The notes under the pieces: model-generated
What the model saw: the letters and a program-made list of their open reading frames with translations, nothing else
What the model was told of the DNA's origin: nothing
Database searches by the model: none
Shown here: positions 1-11,029 of the stretch, piece by piece
How positions within the stretch are numbered: position 1 is the first letter of the stretch
Layout: the number at the start of each line of letters is the position of its first letter
DNA from: Macrolepiota albuminosa
Taxonomy: Eukaryota; Basidiomycota; Agaricomycetes; Agaricales; Agaricaceae
DNA length: 64,000 bases
Assembly: GCA_027475525.1 (NCBI GenBank)
Contig: JAMWFC010000046.1
Span: forward strand, 1,922,001 to 1,986,000
Reading direction: 5' to 3'
Position numbers and translations under genes: made by a program

Positions 1-2519
1 TCTCGGAAAAGACGTTTTAGATCAGAATTGATTTTGACACCAACTTTGTGAATTTGAGGTGATCGAAGAAAGGTTAAGAGCGCATTGGGAAGTCCAGTGC
101 CACTATTCCAATAATGATTCAACTAAAAAATTGATTTGAGTAATATTCGAAAATATCAAATTGATGAACACATACAGGAAGAAGAAAAATCTCATGTTCA
201 AATGCAATTGAAATCAAAGCGACTGAGCCCTGGATTCCATTTTCAAGATTGACGGACCACTCCATATCCATAGCTACATAAAAGTCCTTGTTGTTTTGAA
301 GACCATTCATAATAGTGTTTAGACGAGTATTGACTTGGTAATTTGAGCTCAACTCCGTTACGTTCCACTCCACTGGAATTGTGATATGTGGAAGGGTTGC
401 AATATCAGGAACCGGTATGACGTTGGTAAGAAGTGATGGTAAAGTATTCTCAAGCTCTGGCTTGTCGATTCGTGGCATATCCGTCATTACTGCACTGATT
501 GGTTTATGACCATACATTTCCAATGACTTCGAAATAGCTTTGAGTGCAGGCATAAGCTGCGAGTGAGCTTTTGAAGGTGTAAGAACCATGCTTCGAATCT
601 CAGCCATCTCATTTACACTAGTGTGTAAGCCCCCTGCAAAAACTGTTTCACCTGAGACTTTTCCCAAATGGCGGATAACCTAAGTAAAAACAAATAAGTA
701 TTCAAAGATCATATTAATCAAATAGAGAATTACCTTGTAGCTGTGATCTATTTGCAATACTTCAGCTGAAAGCATTGCCATGTGCTGATCAATTTCTGGG
801 GCATGCGAAGAAATAAAGCGAACATAAAAATTGCGGAAGTAAGTAGGAGAGGGTGTAAAACCCGCATAGCCATTTCTATTATCAAACAGGCCAAATGGTT
901 CAAACTTTGACAAGAAGTGGCCCGTTGCTGACTGCGCACGAATAAGAATTGTTTCCAGATATTGCAGATGTAACTGTTCAAAATGGCGCACATGCTGAGT
1001 TCATATCATTTCAGCAAATGGACCAGGACCAATGCCATGCTGAAAGCATGACCACATGAGAGCAACAACACGATCTGTGAGTCCACTCCGATATGTGAGG
1101 TGATGTGTAAAATGAATTGACAATGAACGTGGAAGAGCCAAAAGAAGTTCCGGACTCCAACTTTGGTATGTTTTCCGACATGCTGGGTTAGGACATGCAT
1201 AACGATATCCAACGATGAAGATACATTCATTGATGTTGACTACTCGTTGAGGAGACTTTGGCCAACCCTTGGAATTAAGGTACTGAACACTGCCTTTAGT
1301 AGTGCTGCATGAATTTGCTAAACATGCAGGGCAGGGGATCTTTGAACACAGAAGATGAGGTAGCCATATGAAATATTTCAAGCAATAGAAGTCAGCAGGC
1401 AATGGCTGAAATTTCCTCGTAGTCGCAAAGCATGCAGATGATGAACCCTCGACAAATGTGCCCTGATCATAACAGGTAGGGTGATGAGAAGGGTTATTGG
1501 CAATTTCGGATGTAAGCCGCTCTCGAGTATCAGCATAACTCTGATTCAACCAAAGAGGCAACGATGCGCGTTTCTGCTGGGACTTCTCAACACCACCAAT
1601 TTCACTCTCATCATCATCTGGAATGGGTTCAAACTTCTCATTTTCTTCATCATCATCACCTAAGCTATCATCTAATAAATAATCGATATTTTCATCTTCG
1701 TTACCAATGAAATCTAAGAAAAAACATTAAATACAATCACCAAATTGAATTTTGTCTACATACCTGGCATCGTATTTTCTAACGGCATTGAAGTAGTCAT
1801 ATTTAATCCAAGTCCTGTGCCACGAGGTGGAGACCAATATCCATCTTTGTATAAATTCATACCTATAGTTCTGTCATTAGTCAATCAAAAAATTTGCAAA
1901 AAGAAATAAAGTTACCATGACCATCAGTTGACCCTCGAGATTGACCAAAAAGCTCTGCATCTCAGTAAGGTTGGGTTGGTTAACAATAAGAAATGTGAAC
2001 ATACCAACTGGTGCATCATTTGGACTATCATCAACATCAGGAAGCTCAATAGCAAGACTTGTCATAGTGAGGGATGTTGTCTCGGTATTTAACTTGTCTT
2101 TCGGTTCATGATGATCTGTACTCAAGACATCTAAATTTGTACTTGATGGCAATGTCAAGTCTGCAACAATGAAAGATCAAAAAAGAGATAAAACAAAAAT
2201 ATCAGACTTACTAGGAAGCATACTCTCTGGCTGTTCAACTGCAGAACAGCATGTCACACTTTTTTGCCGGTTGCTAGTACTAGCCATAGATGTCAAATCT
2301 ACCAAAAATCAGTCTCATAGTATCAGAATCAATCTAAGAATGATGTCAAAGCAGACCTTGCTTCTTTGCGCCAGAGGCTCTGTTCCCAGTAGGTCGACTG
2401 GCATCCTTTCGTGGCCTTCCAATGCGACCTGCATTTGGACCGTTTTTTGTTCCTTGGGGTTGACCTCTTGGCCTTTTTAGTGGTACTGGGGGCCCTTCGC
2501 TATCAGTAGGAGTTGCCAT
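1..2519 (-). pseudogene. AT-hook / DUF6729 / 3'-5' exonuclease-like protein, interrupted by a stop, 3' end outside window
   Basis: Spliced minus-strand gene with ATG at 2519-2517; the 3' end lies left of the window. Exon 1 encodes a basic N-terminus with AT-hook-like motifs (KRPRGQP, GRIGRPRKD). Short exons follow (about 2300-2213, 2158-2005, 1957-1916, 1861-1765) with good GT-AG borders, then a large exon with an acidic stretch, W/P-rich text (GYWSPPRGTGLG) and a Cys-rich block (1561-1001) that I recognise as DUF6729. After an intron at about 729-680 comes a 3'-5' exonuclease-like domain (VAMDMEWSVN, then KVGVKINSDLKRLF after an intron at about 165-119). An in-frame TGA at 1003-1001 breaks the reading between AEMI and TQHVRHFEQLHLQYLE. 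Both sides are clearly coding, so it is probably a CGA-to-TGA change. The function of this basidiomycete family is unknown; nuclear nucleic-acid processing is my inference. Confidence 0.7.
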
Positions 2520-4069
2520 CATTAAAAGAGCCCTTCGAACGCGAGAAATATCCGGTAGTAGGAGGACGCGACGTTAATTAGATTTCAAGCATTGTTTGGC
2601 TGAGTTACATTGTCTGTACTTGATTATATTTTCAAACTCAGTTATATCGGGGCCCAGGTGTAACTATAGTTTGACTGCCCAAATTTCACATTGTGTTTCC
2701 GATTGTGGCATCAGGTGTCAAATTCTTACATTCACGTAATCCATGGGGATCTCAAAGGAGACTGTTCCTCACCATTCCCTGCCCATAGTTCTGTGATTAA
2801 CTGAATGTTTAGGCTAGTAGCAGCGAGGTGGCAGCCAGCCATCAAAGTTTGATGGCAGGGAGATCTGATGGGTGGTGGTGCTTGGCAGAAGCAAGATCTC
2901 GGGGCAAAACTCTGAGATCTTGCTTCCCATCAAGAATATCTCCGATTGCCGTCCCTCCCTCTGAACCTCTAACAGACTCTTGTTCTCACTCCCTGCTATA
3001 ACCACCACTCACCAAACCATGACATAACATGATGGGATTAGAAAAGAAGTGAAGAGAGGCTAAGGAGAGGGCAACCAGGGTTAGATGGGACAATTCAGCC
3101 AAAGAGAAAGATAGGCTAACCTTTAGCCATGATGCTAAGCATTAGCAATGCACCAACCAAGGTCCAGACCTGGAAAAACTTGGTCCAAGGCTCAGGTGAG
3201 TGAAAAACAATGAGCCAATGATTAAAACATGTGGTAAATAATGAGGTCTGTGCACAGAGATGAAGGATATAAAAGAGAGAGGATATTGGGGGAGCTGGGC
3301 AAGCAATAGCATTGCCATGGCTCAGAGTCTCCAGGGAGCAGACACCTTAGGCCAATGGTGATATATTGTCTTCAGGTGACTAGCATTAATACTATTTGAA
3401 CCCAAGTTTGAAGTGTGAATTAAGTTTACATTCAATTTTAAAATCAATAAATCTTATAAACTACATTATCACAAAAGTGTGCACTGCATGTACTTAAGCC
3501 CCACAAAATTTGTGAAATAAAGTTTTAAAAATAGGATAGAAGCTAGTTCAATTCCTTTTGAGCTACTTTTAAAACTAATAAAAATTTATATTTTGCATCA
3601 ACTAAAGCCCACTGCAAGGAGGCTTTTGTTACACAAAACAAACACTTTATGATCTCTAGTAGGAGTCCAAATCACCAAAAGAAACAATTAGTTTTGCACC
3701 ACCTAGTTCTTGGCCAGGCACATCTAAGGTTACTATTCCCAAGGCAAAAACCATCCTCACTCCAAGGAGAAAAAAACTCATGTGACCTCCAAGAGAACTA
3801 TTTCTATTCTTCCTAACCCAGACATCATGCTTTGCAAACAAAAACTTCAGACTAAGAATCACATGCCTATCCAATCAAAACCGAAGTCTTCAGAGAATGA
3901 ACCAGCAAGTTGGAACAATACTATAGAGCAACCTGCATGTTATAAAATATGCCTGCCTAGAAAATCACAATACACCTAAGTTTAGACAAAGTGAACTCTC
4001 TGGGGTTTGCCAGTTTATACAAAGGATAGAATTGTTATTAACTATGCTGGAATAACAGGGGATAGGAAG
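2520..4069. other. stretch without a recognisable gene, CpG-poor repeat-like DNA
   Basis: No reading frame here gives a recognisable protein. The DNA is A/T-rich and poor in CpG, with a TATA-like run near 3270 (gatataaaag). It leads directly into a decayed retrotransposon gag, so it is probably the worn 5' part of that or a similar element. I could not define its ends. Confidence 0.4.
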
Positions 4070-4762
4070 AGAAAAAAAAGAGTCCTAGAATATGTGGATG
4101 CTCAAACTGAGCAAGAGTGGTTGAGCTTTGACTCTTATGAAGAGGATTTTTCCTGAAAAGACTTCATCAAGGAAGCCAAGAAATCCTATCCTGAAGCAGT
4201 TCATGATATAAGCAGTGTTGCTAGTCTGGATCAAATCTGTAGAGAGCATGCCCATCTGAGCAGAAGCATTCTGAGGAGATTCATTTTCTAATTAGAAAGT
4301 TTAGGCTGAAGACAAAAAGTTGGCAAAGATTATTGGCAATGGATTCCTTGTTAATAAGTTCATAAGTGTTTTATACCCACATTTGCAGACATTATGAAGG
4401 AGAGGCTGATTGCCAAGTATAGTCAATATAAGAACTCTGCATGCAATCAACATCAAAACAATAAACATGAGTTGTCAGAGGTCTTGGTTGTGGTAGCAGC
4501 CCTTGCTGATGGTACTTTGGCAAGGAGTTCTAGAGAAGTATCCATCGAGAGAGCAGGAAGCACTCAAAGTAGAATAAAAAGAGATAAGTCAGAGGAGCAG
4601 ATGGCCCATCTACAAGACACTATTGAAGTTGGCTCTATTCAGAGTGTCATGCAAGCCATACAGGCTGGCCAGGTAGAAATGTGCAATAGTCTTCTACTTA
4701 TTGAAAATCACAGTAGTAGCAGGATAGCAAGCCAACCAACTTTACAATCAGCAGAGATATAG
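4070..4762 (+). pseudogene. decayed Gypsy-type gag fragment
   Basis: Plus-strand conceptual translation, broken by stops at about 4155 and 4290, gives the order typical of basidiomycete Gypsy gag proteins: ESLEYVDAQTEQEWLSFDSY, then DFIKEAKKSYPEAVHD, then KFISVLYP and MKERLIAKYSQYK. The last part (4394-4762) is open for 122 residues and ends in a Ser/Gln-rich tail. No zinc knuckle or pol follows; the next sequence is an inverted repeat. The assignment rests on recalled family patterns. The copy is dead and CpG-poor, so it is old. Confidence 0.55.
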
Positions 4763-4800
4763 AGTTGCAGAGTGTGGAAAGATAGCAGGAGCAGAGTAGG

Positions 4801-4995
4801 GCATCACAATGATATGTGTCATATGTTGTAGGGGAGCTTGCTTTGTGCTATATAATACATGTCCAGCAGAGTCCACTACACTGTAGCAAAGCAGTCCCTA
4901 GTGTGCCATAAAATACAGAGCCACAGATGTGTCACAATGTGCTATATGACATGGTCTAGTAGATTGATATGAGGCAGGCACATGCATGCACATGC
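4801..4995 (+). repeat. left arm of a ~195-bp imperfect inverted repeat
   Basis: Starts CATCACAATGATATGTGTCA and matches the reverse complement of about 5762-5955 over roughly 195 bp with scattered differences, mostly transitions. The right arm abuts a truncated tyrosine-recombinase gene. The arms could be terminal inverted repeats of a DNA element or two opposed copies of one LTR; I cannot decide between these. Confidence 0.6.
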
Positions 4996-5047
4996 ACTTT
5001 AAGAATATTCATGTAAAGTTCTGCTGCTCCTGACAAAACTCTTATGC

Positions 5048-5219
5048 TGATGATGCCCAAAGTTTGGTCAGTAACAAATATATTAATAGTGTTACCATAC
5101 CAAAAGCTTGCGTTGGGTGCGCTAAAGTGATGAGGGAGTTCCGGGCAGGTCTCAGAGAACGCGCCTGTGAAAAATAAGGTAAAGTTGGTAAGGGAGTCAG
5201 CAAGTGTAAAGCGCTAAGG
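5048..5219 (-). repeat. truncated LTR, minus orientation (TGATAGG...CATCA family)
   Basis: Reads TGATGATGCCCAAAGTTTGG at its left end, the reverse complement of the 3' end of the solo LTRs at 16462-17397 and 23058-23984. The homology includes the conserved GGGACCTGCCCGG-type block and the TTAGCGCTTTAC motif, then stops at about 5219. Only the last ~170 bp of the LTR are present. Confidence 0.7.
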
Positions 5220-5220
5220 G

Positions 5221-5760
5221 TTCATTGTGTTATCCGACCTTTGAATCTATCCGTTAGTAACAGACCTGTGGTGCAACGGTTAAATGTGCATTCTGTTGCT
5301 GGAGGCTTTCCTAAGGCTGGGGGTTTGATTTCCCCCCACACGCATACGATGGGCAAGACGACGTTACCTTTTTCCTTGGTCCAACCAGACCCCGGGAACC
5401 TGCATAGGCCTCTGTGGATGTCTGCTGGTGCCCTGCACAGGCCTGCATGGGCCCGCATAGGTTTGAGTCCGTCAACGTACGTCTGCGTAGATGTCCGCTG
5501 GTGGCTTGCATAGGCCTGCATAGATTTTCAGGGCCCTTTTGTGGACGTACGCTGGCGTCGGGGGTGGGAAAAGGATGGAAGGGGAGATGCGCAGCCTCGA
5601 GTTATTGCGGGGAGGAATGGAGAGGGGAGGGAAGTGGGGAACCTTGAGGAGGGTTTATTCATGCCATGAAGTCCGCCAATGGAGGAGGTTTTCACTTGTG
5701 TGCTGATGCCCGCCGGTGGCCGCTGACGCACATTGACGTCCACTAGTGTCCGCTGGCATC
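5221..5760 (+). repeat. GC-rich insert with tRNA-like (SINE-type) head and short repeats
   Basis: Near 5267-5279 the sequence TGTGGTGCAACGG resembles a Pol III A box. At 5320-5332 GGGTTTGATTTCC resembles a B box. The spacing is that of a tRNA gene, but I see no cloverleaf that would make a working tRNA. Downstream, at about 5397-5525, short repeats of TGCATAGGCCTGCATAGG and GATGTCCGCTGGTG types alternate. The segment lies between the arms of the inverted repeat. A tRNA-derived SINE is the best guess; the tandem pieces have no known role. Confidence 0.4.
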
Positions 5761-5761
5761 C

Positions 5762-5955
5762 GCCGGGCCTGCGTGCGCATGTGTGTGCCTGCCTTTTATT
5801 GATCCACTGGACCGTGTCATACAGCACATTGTGACACGTCCGCAGCACTGTGGGGACTGCTCTGCTCTAGTGTAGCAGACTCTGCTGGACACATATTATA
5901 CAGCACAAAGCGAGCTCCCGTACAACGTATGACATGTACCATTGTGATGTCTCTA
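5762..5955 (-). repeat. right arm of the ~195-bp inverted repeat
   Basis: The reverse complement of this segment matches 4801-4995. Its outer end falls exactly where homology to the tyrosine recombinase stops (next to the codons for VIKGVAH, read on minus). It therefore marks the boundary of an insertion or deletion in the Ngaro-like element. Confidence 0.6.
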
Positions 5956-5956
5956 T

Positions 5957-6536
5957 GTGCCACTCCTTTAATTACGTAGTCTAAGTGCACGCCTCCTTGA
6001 TATGGGAAATTGTTTTGAATGTGCCATGCTCGGATGCCATTGCATTTGGATCTAACGGTTCCACTGGCGAGCTTTCCTGCATATGAAGCTGCATAATCAC
6101 ATAATAGTGCCTCTGATGCTGGCAGAATGAGATGGTTTGGAATGCATCTGATTGTACAATAGATGAGAAATTGACGAATTGCCTGAGAGTGTTTCCCCAT
6201 GGTTGAAGGTTTCCATGCAGAGGCGATGATGGATCCGACCAGCTCTGAATGTGACGTGTGTAGTTGGGAGGATGGAATAGGTAGTTGGGAGGATGGAAGA
6301 TGTAGTTGGGAGGATGGAATAGGATAAGGATTGGAGGAGTATATGGGGTGACAGGGATGATGATCCTGCTGAGAACTCTTGGCTCGAAGGGGGTATGAGG
6401 ACATCTTGACCAGCTTGTCTATGTAGTAGTGGGCCAGTTGGGAAATCAGTGCTTCCATTGAGAAGTGATGAGACAGGCTAGTCAGAAGGATTGAAAGTCG
6501 GTGGTTGGCTGACAAATTTATGAGTGGAACAAACAT
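5957..6536 (-). pseudogene. tyrosine recombinase, N-terminal half only
   Basis: Residues IIASAWKPSTMGKHSQAIRQ, then PNHLILPASEALLCDYAASY, then GTVRSKCNGIRAWHIQNNFP and LDYVIKGVAH are the SAM-like N-terminal domain of basidiomycete Ngaro/DIRS recombinases. The catalytic R...HxxR...Y part is absent because homology ends at 5957; the last ~45 codons of the open frame come from the adjoining inverted repeat. The N-terminal leader contains a repeated SSQLH/SSQLPIP unit encoded by short tandem repeats at about 6245-6320. Confidence 0.75.
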
Positions 6537-6675
6537 TTGTATATGTATGATGTAGGATTAGGTTGACAACATGCATCTCGTTATCACATTTTGTTAGTGT
6601 CATCATTAACACTGTTCATTAGTGTCATAGTAGCTTAGTGTATCATTGTAGGAATGAGTAATATACCACTGTTTG

Positions 6676-7392
6676 TCAAGCTTGATCCTGTGGTAGTAAC
6701 GCATATATAATACTAGGAGACACAAATAGTTTAAGATACGGAGGGATTGAAGAGGGATATGGAAATAAGAAACAACAAGATGGGAAAATTCCTCGAGAGG
6801 GGCCATCTGCCTTGTTATTTGCTGTGAGGATCCAATGTACAGTAATCCATAAACTTTTCAGTTGGAAATTTGAAACTACATTCCTCAAGATGAAATTTAA
6901 GGCAGAATTGCGAGATCGACCTGTGGATAGGGCATCAACGCAGCCTGTGTTGTCCAAGCGTATGATGATGTGAACTCCATGGTAACTTGCTGTTGTCAAT
7001 GTTCTAACAGCCAAGTCAATGGCTACCATCTCAGCCCACCCAATGTTGCGGTCTAGTAATGACCATCCCGGTAGTAGCTTCCAGGCCAGCCATTTCCCAT
7101 TCAGGACAAGACCGATTCCTCAGGATGTGGAGGCATTGATGTGTACCTCAAGGTCTAGAGGGGGAGGGGGCTGATATATGTGTAGCATACACAGACCATT
7201 CAATTTTTCCTTCCACCACCGGATCTCCAACTCGATCGCTGGTGTTACTCTATGGCGAGTCCAGTGTGAAGAGGTTGGTGCAAAGGCAGCTCGAAAGCGA
7301 TAAAGTGCTGGTAAATGAAAGCGGCCCTCAGGAGCAATAAGCGTAATGTGATTTAATGTTCCGATTAAGGATTCAGTTGCCTGTAGAGACAC
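6676..7392 (-). pseudogene. RT thumb/connection and RNase H of the Ngaro-like element
   Basis: Minus-strand frame 7392-7120 (TESLIGTLNHITLIAPEGRF, ending HINASTS*GIG) runs through one stop into 7075-6676 (EMVAIDLAVRTL, IIIRLDNTGCVDALS, VHWILTANNKADGPSRG). This is the DIRS RNase H with its LHWIPxxxNxADGPSRG-type ending. The first catalytic Asp of the DAST motif reads Asn here (INAST), so the enzyme would be inactive even without the stop. Confidence 0.7.
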
Positions 7393-7622
7393 AGATGTAC
7401 CTGTCGACCAATTTTTGAGCTTTGAAAGATATTTAACCTTTTTCTTGGAAGGGAGACTGTTTTGTCACATAGAGACCACTCAAAACCAATGTATGTGAAC
7501 GTGTCTGAGAAGGGGACAAATTTGTCAGGAGCCCATGGCCAACCTAAGTCTGATGCAGTGTCTCATATAAGTCCTTCATCGTACTTGTATTAATTTGTGC
7601 CATTTGGATGAGTGTGTGGGAA

Positions 7623-8348
7623 TCAAAAAAATACAAAATTGTCTACCCATTTGATGATTGACTCGATGCCCACATATTTATAAATTGAGACAATTGCATC
7701 TGCTACAAATCCAAATATGCCGGGTGCAGGAGATATTCCAAAATTCAGGCGATGATCGAATACAACAAGATTGTTAATAAGAAGTGCTGTAAAAGGTTGG
7801 TGTGAAGGGAGTGTGGGGATATTCCAAAAAGCGGAGTCAACATCAAAAATTGCAGCCTCAGTTCCAGGAGGAGCATCTGCTACCTGGAGCCAACAGGAAT
7901 AGAAGGTACCCCAGTCACATTGAAAACGTTTCGTGTCTATGTGTAAGTTCACGGATTGAATGAGAGGATTATTCTGAGGGTGGGAATGGTCGACTGTGAT
8001 GTGGAACTTGCCAGGCATGCACTCTATGATGTTGAGTGGAGCCGTCCTGTAATGACCTACCCATTCTTCTACTTGTTTCAATGTGAAACCTTGAGAGACT
8101 TGACCTAGTTTGTATTCATTGGAATATTTCTCAAGTACGAATTTGTGATGCTCAGGTGTCTGATAGTAATTGGGAGGCGAGTATGTACAGCTAATATTAA
8201 ACTCTTCTAGGCCTGTATACTGTATCAGAAAAGCAATGAGACGTGTGTAGAGAGACAACCTAATAAAAAACCGAATTGTAAACCATAAACCACCGCAGAA
8301 AAGCGTTTGAAAGTACCGGCCACCCTTAAGAGAGCAGCCCACCTCCAC
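7623..8348 (-). pseudogene. reverse transcriptase of the Ngaro-like element
   Basis: Translation shows QGFTLKQVEEWVGHYRTAPL, GKFHITVDHSHPQNNPLIQS, FQCDWGTFYSCWLQVADAPP, GTEAAIFDVDSAFWNIPTLP, LNFGISPAPGIFGFVADAIV and IIKWVDNFVFF, a DIRS/Ngaro RT. The usual catalytic WVDD reads WVDN. The region 7390-7622 that should link to RNase H does not stay open. It belongs to the same element as the flanking RNase H and zinc region. Confidence 0.75.
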
Positions 8349-8381
8349 TGTTTAAGAGGGGTAGTGACTGGAAAGAAAAGT

Positions 8382-8837
8382 TCAATGAGAACAGTCTTGT
8401 GCAGAGTGGACGTTCTCTCCACATAAGGAACATGCATGTTTGTAAGTGCAATTGGCAGTGCGGCATCCTTGGAGACCATTGTAACCGAAGCAGAAGGAGG
8501 TACCAGAAGAATCCTGCCATCTATTATTGATTTTGTGGAGGATTCTGCCCTCTTTGTTACAGGTCCCGAAGCGGTGGTCGTCCCTGCCACATACCATGCA
8601 TTTGATGTGACATGAGAAGTCATGCAATCTGAATTTGGTTGAATATGGTTTTTGCTGATCTCTGGGAGTTGAAAAGCGGCAAGTTGATAAGGAATATTGG
8701 TTCAACGGCGTTTTGCTGGATGATTGACGAGAATTGTTGAGTATATGCAATGAAAAGGAATTACCTGTTGACAAATAGGAGGAATTATGAAAAGGACCAG
8801 AGAAATCTCCGAACAGACAAGAAGCAGGTTGACCCAT
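8382..8837 (-). pseudogene. zinc-knuckle/Cys-His region of the Ngaro-like element
   Basis: Carries CMVCGRDDHRFGTC and FCFGYNGLQGCRTANCTYKH followed by CSLCGENVHSAQDC, the Cys/His pattern found between gag and RT in basidiomycete Ngaro elements. It lies directly upstream of and overlaps the RT frame. Frames before it (9251-8840) are broken. Confidence 0.6.
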
Positions 8838-9008
8838 GAGGCCACGGATGAAATCTGATTGGAATAATTGCAGTTTCTTATCAAAGACTTTCTCATGCCA
8901 GTCCTCAACTCAAACATTTCTGTTGTTCTGCAAGTAGGAGTGTCTGATGTGCATGTTGTAAGCCAAGTAAGCTGGGTAGTTCTCGCTAAAGTCAGGGCGC
9001 ATTTGAAT

Positions 9009-11019
9009 TCAATGATAATGTTTTTGGAATGAGTCTGCAATTGCATGTGCAGTGGGGCCTCCTATTTGATTCTCAGGTCCTGCCTTGAGACAGTGACAAA
9101 TAATGGAAACGAGAGTAGTGGAGGCCTGAATAAAGTTGAGAGGACAAAGATCCTTTTCTTTGCTGAGGTCGAACTTTGCTCCTGAGAGTTGGAGTTCTCC
9201 AGAGGCAGATAGAGAAAGGGAGGTGTCGCTTTGACGGTTTGGTGCATTCATGGCTCAGTGACATGTGGCATTGGTGAGTTGGTCCAGGGGAACGTAGGAC
9301 AGCCAGCCCGCATTGAAGAGTTGTTGAATGCATATGGGAATTGGAAGAATATTGGGATCTAATTCAGAGGCTGAAGAAGGAGGGGCGCTCAGAAGCGCTC
9401 GTGAAGCTCTGGGGTTGGAAATGGCAGATGGAGTAGCCAACAGTATGCCCGGTGGGAAAGAGAAGGTGGGATTTTCTGTTCCAGAAGATGCAGGTATAGT
9501 AACGTTAACAGAGCCCAGAATAGAAGGATTGTGGAAATGAACGGAGCCCGGAATGGGTGCATTGGTGAAATTGCATGTAGTAGTGCTCGGAATGAGAGGA
9601 GTAGGCAAATTTCCTGTACTGGTGTCTGGAGTGGGATTGGCAATGTTGCCAGAAGATGAAACTGGAGGAGGATTGGCGAAATTGCCAGTTGTTGAGCCCA
9701 GAAATTGGGGATTGGCAAAATTGCCTGAATAGGAGCCTGGAGGGGCTGGATTGGTGAAATTGCCTGCATAGGAGCCTGGAAGTTGTGGATTGGAGGAGGC
9801 TGGGATCAGAATTGAAGGAGCATGGGAATCTGAGGAAATTGGGCCCAAAGTGGTCGAAGTGGTGGAGGGCAGAAGTGTACCTGCGAGAGGTATGAATTGG
9901 ACTATGTCCGCTCCAAAACGCTGAAGCAGAGAAATGAGAGTGTCACAGGAAATGAATAGGTTGGCCGGAACAGGAGCAGTATTGGAGGAAATAACTTCAG
10001 CTATTTGCGAATGAGAGGAAGGGTCCAAGCTTGTGTATGTATGTGGTTGAGTGGGAGGTTGTGTGGCCATATGCGCCACCCAAAGAAAGTTGTCTGTATC
10101 CTTATATAGTAATTTGCCCAGAAAAGGGGCATCCAAGGAGTGGAGTGTTGTTTGAGTGACCTGGAGGTGGCGTGAAGGTGTGTGCAGGATGTTGATGAGA
10201 GGATGCCAATGGAGATGGAATTGGAGGTATGTGTCAGTTTGGAGGAGCTTTAGGAGTCAGAGTGTGCCTAGGAGGGGTGAATGGGGTTGTGATATGAGTA
10301 GGTGGGGGAGTGCGCAAGGTGGAGAGGGGAGGAATGGGATCTGGTAGGTCGGGTGGGTTGGTCCGATGAACGGACATTGTGGGAAATTCTGAAGCTGATT
10401 TGTTGGGGGCTGGGGCCTGGATCAAAGCTAATTCATTGGGAGCTGGGGCCTAGATCAAAGCTAATTTGTTGGCCTGGATTGAAGCTAATTTGTTGGCCTG
10501 GATTGAAGCTAATTTGTTGGCCTGGATTGAAGCGAATTCATTGGGGTGGGGGGCAAAAGGTTGAATCGACTGAGTTGAGGGGACCAACAGGAGAGAGGAC
10601 TGAGTGGACTGAGTTGATGACTGGAGATTCCTGGGAAGAGAGGACTGAGTGGAAGGCTGGAGAGAGGAGAGTGTAGATGATTGGGCCAAAGGGGCAGAGG
10701 ACGGAATTGGTGGGAGGGGGTTCTGCGATCAGAGTGCAGAGGAAGATCAAGATCAGATGGGTGAAGGTGAATCAATGGACTCAGTGTCAGAGTCAGGATC
10801 CTTGCCTATGTTGGATCCCTCTTCGGTAAGCTCCTGGATGCTCACCACAGTGTTGTCCACCAGCCGTGAGGCCCTGGCTAAGCGGCAAGTTGTACTGGAT
10901 CTGACTGTAGAGCTGGCAAGGGTGTGAACTGCACGGCTAGGACAACACAAAGATCTCGCTGTGGGGACAGCACTTGCTGAGGAATCGGCTGGAAGGTGCA
11001 TTTGAGACATGATAACCAA
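9009..11019 (-). pseudogene. gag-like, low-complexity 5' region of the Ngaro-like element
   Basis: Three minus-strand frames follow one another: 11019-10753 (Ser-rich, DPDSDTESIDSPSP), 10689-10450 (NKLASIQA repeats encoded by ~27-bp units at 10449-10530) and 10136-9255 (293 residues with ~15-residue repeats of the type NP..PGS..GNFANP, encoded at about 9540-9790). The last ends with FNAGWLSYVPLDQLTN and is followed by a Cys/His block. No conserved capsid motif is recognisable; the assignment as gag rests on position. Frameshifts separate the parts. Confidence 0.5.
10449..10535. repeat. 27-bp tandem repeat
   Basis: Just over three near-perfect copies of a unit beginning GGCCTGGATTGAAGCTAATT occur in tandem. 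The unit length is a multiple of three and keeps the minus-strand frame open, giving the repeated peptide NKLASIQA. Confidence 0.85.
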
Positions 11020-11029
11020 ACGCGCAAAA

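Larger units (their letters stand above)
5957..11019 (-). mobile_element. decayed Ngaro/DIRS-type tyrosine-recombinase retrotransposon, 3' truncated
   Basis: Read on the minus strand the order is gag-like region (11019-9255), Cys/His zinc region (8837-8382), reverse transcriptase (8348-7623), connection and RNase H (7392-6676) and tyrosine recombinase N-terminus (6536-5957). This is the DIRS/Ngaro order, with no integrase and no chromodomain. The recombinase is cut off at 5957 by the inverted-repeat insert, so its catalytic C-terminal half is missing. Several frameshifts and stops separate the domains. I found no split direct repeats in the window. Confidence 0.75.

Noticed and set aside
5267..5332. 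A functional tRNA gene
   Set aside because: A-box and B-box-like runs are present but the sequence between and around them does not fold into acceptor and anticodon stems by eye; better seen as a SINE head.
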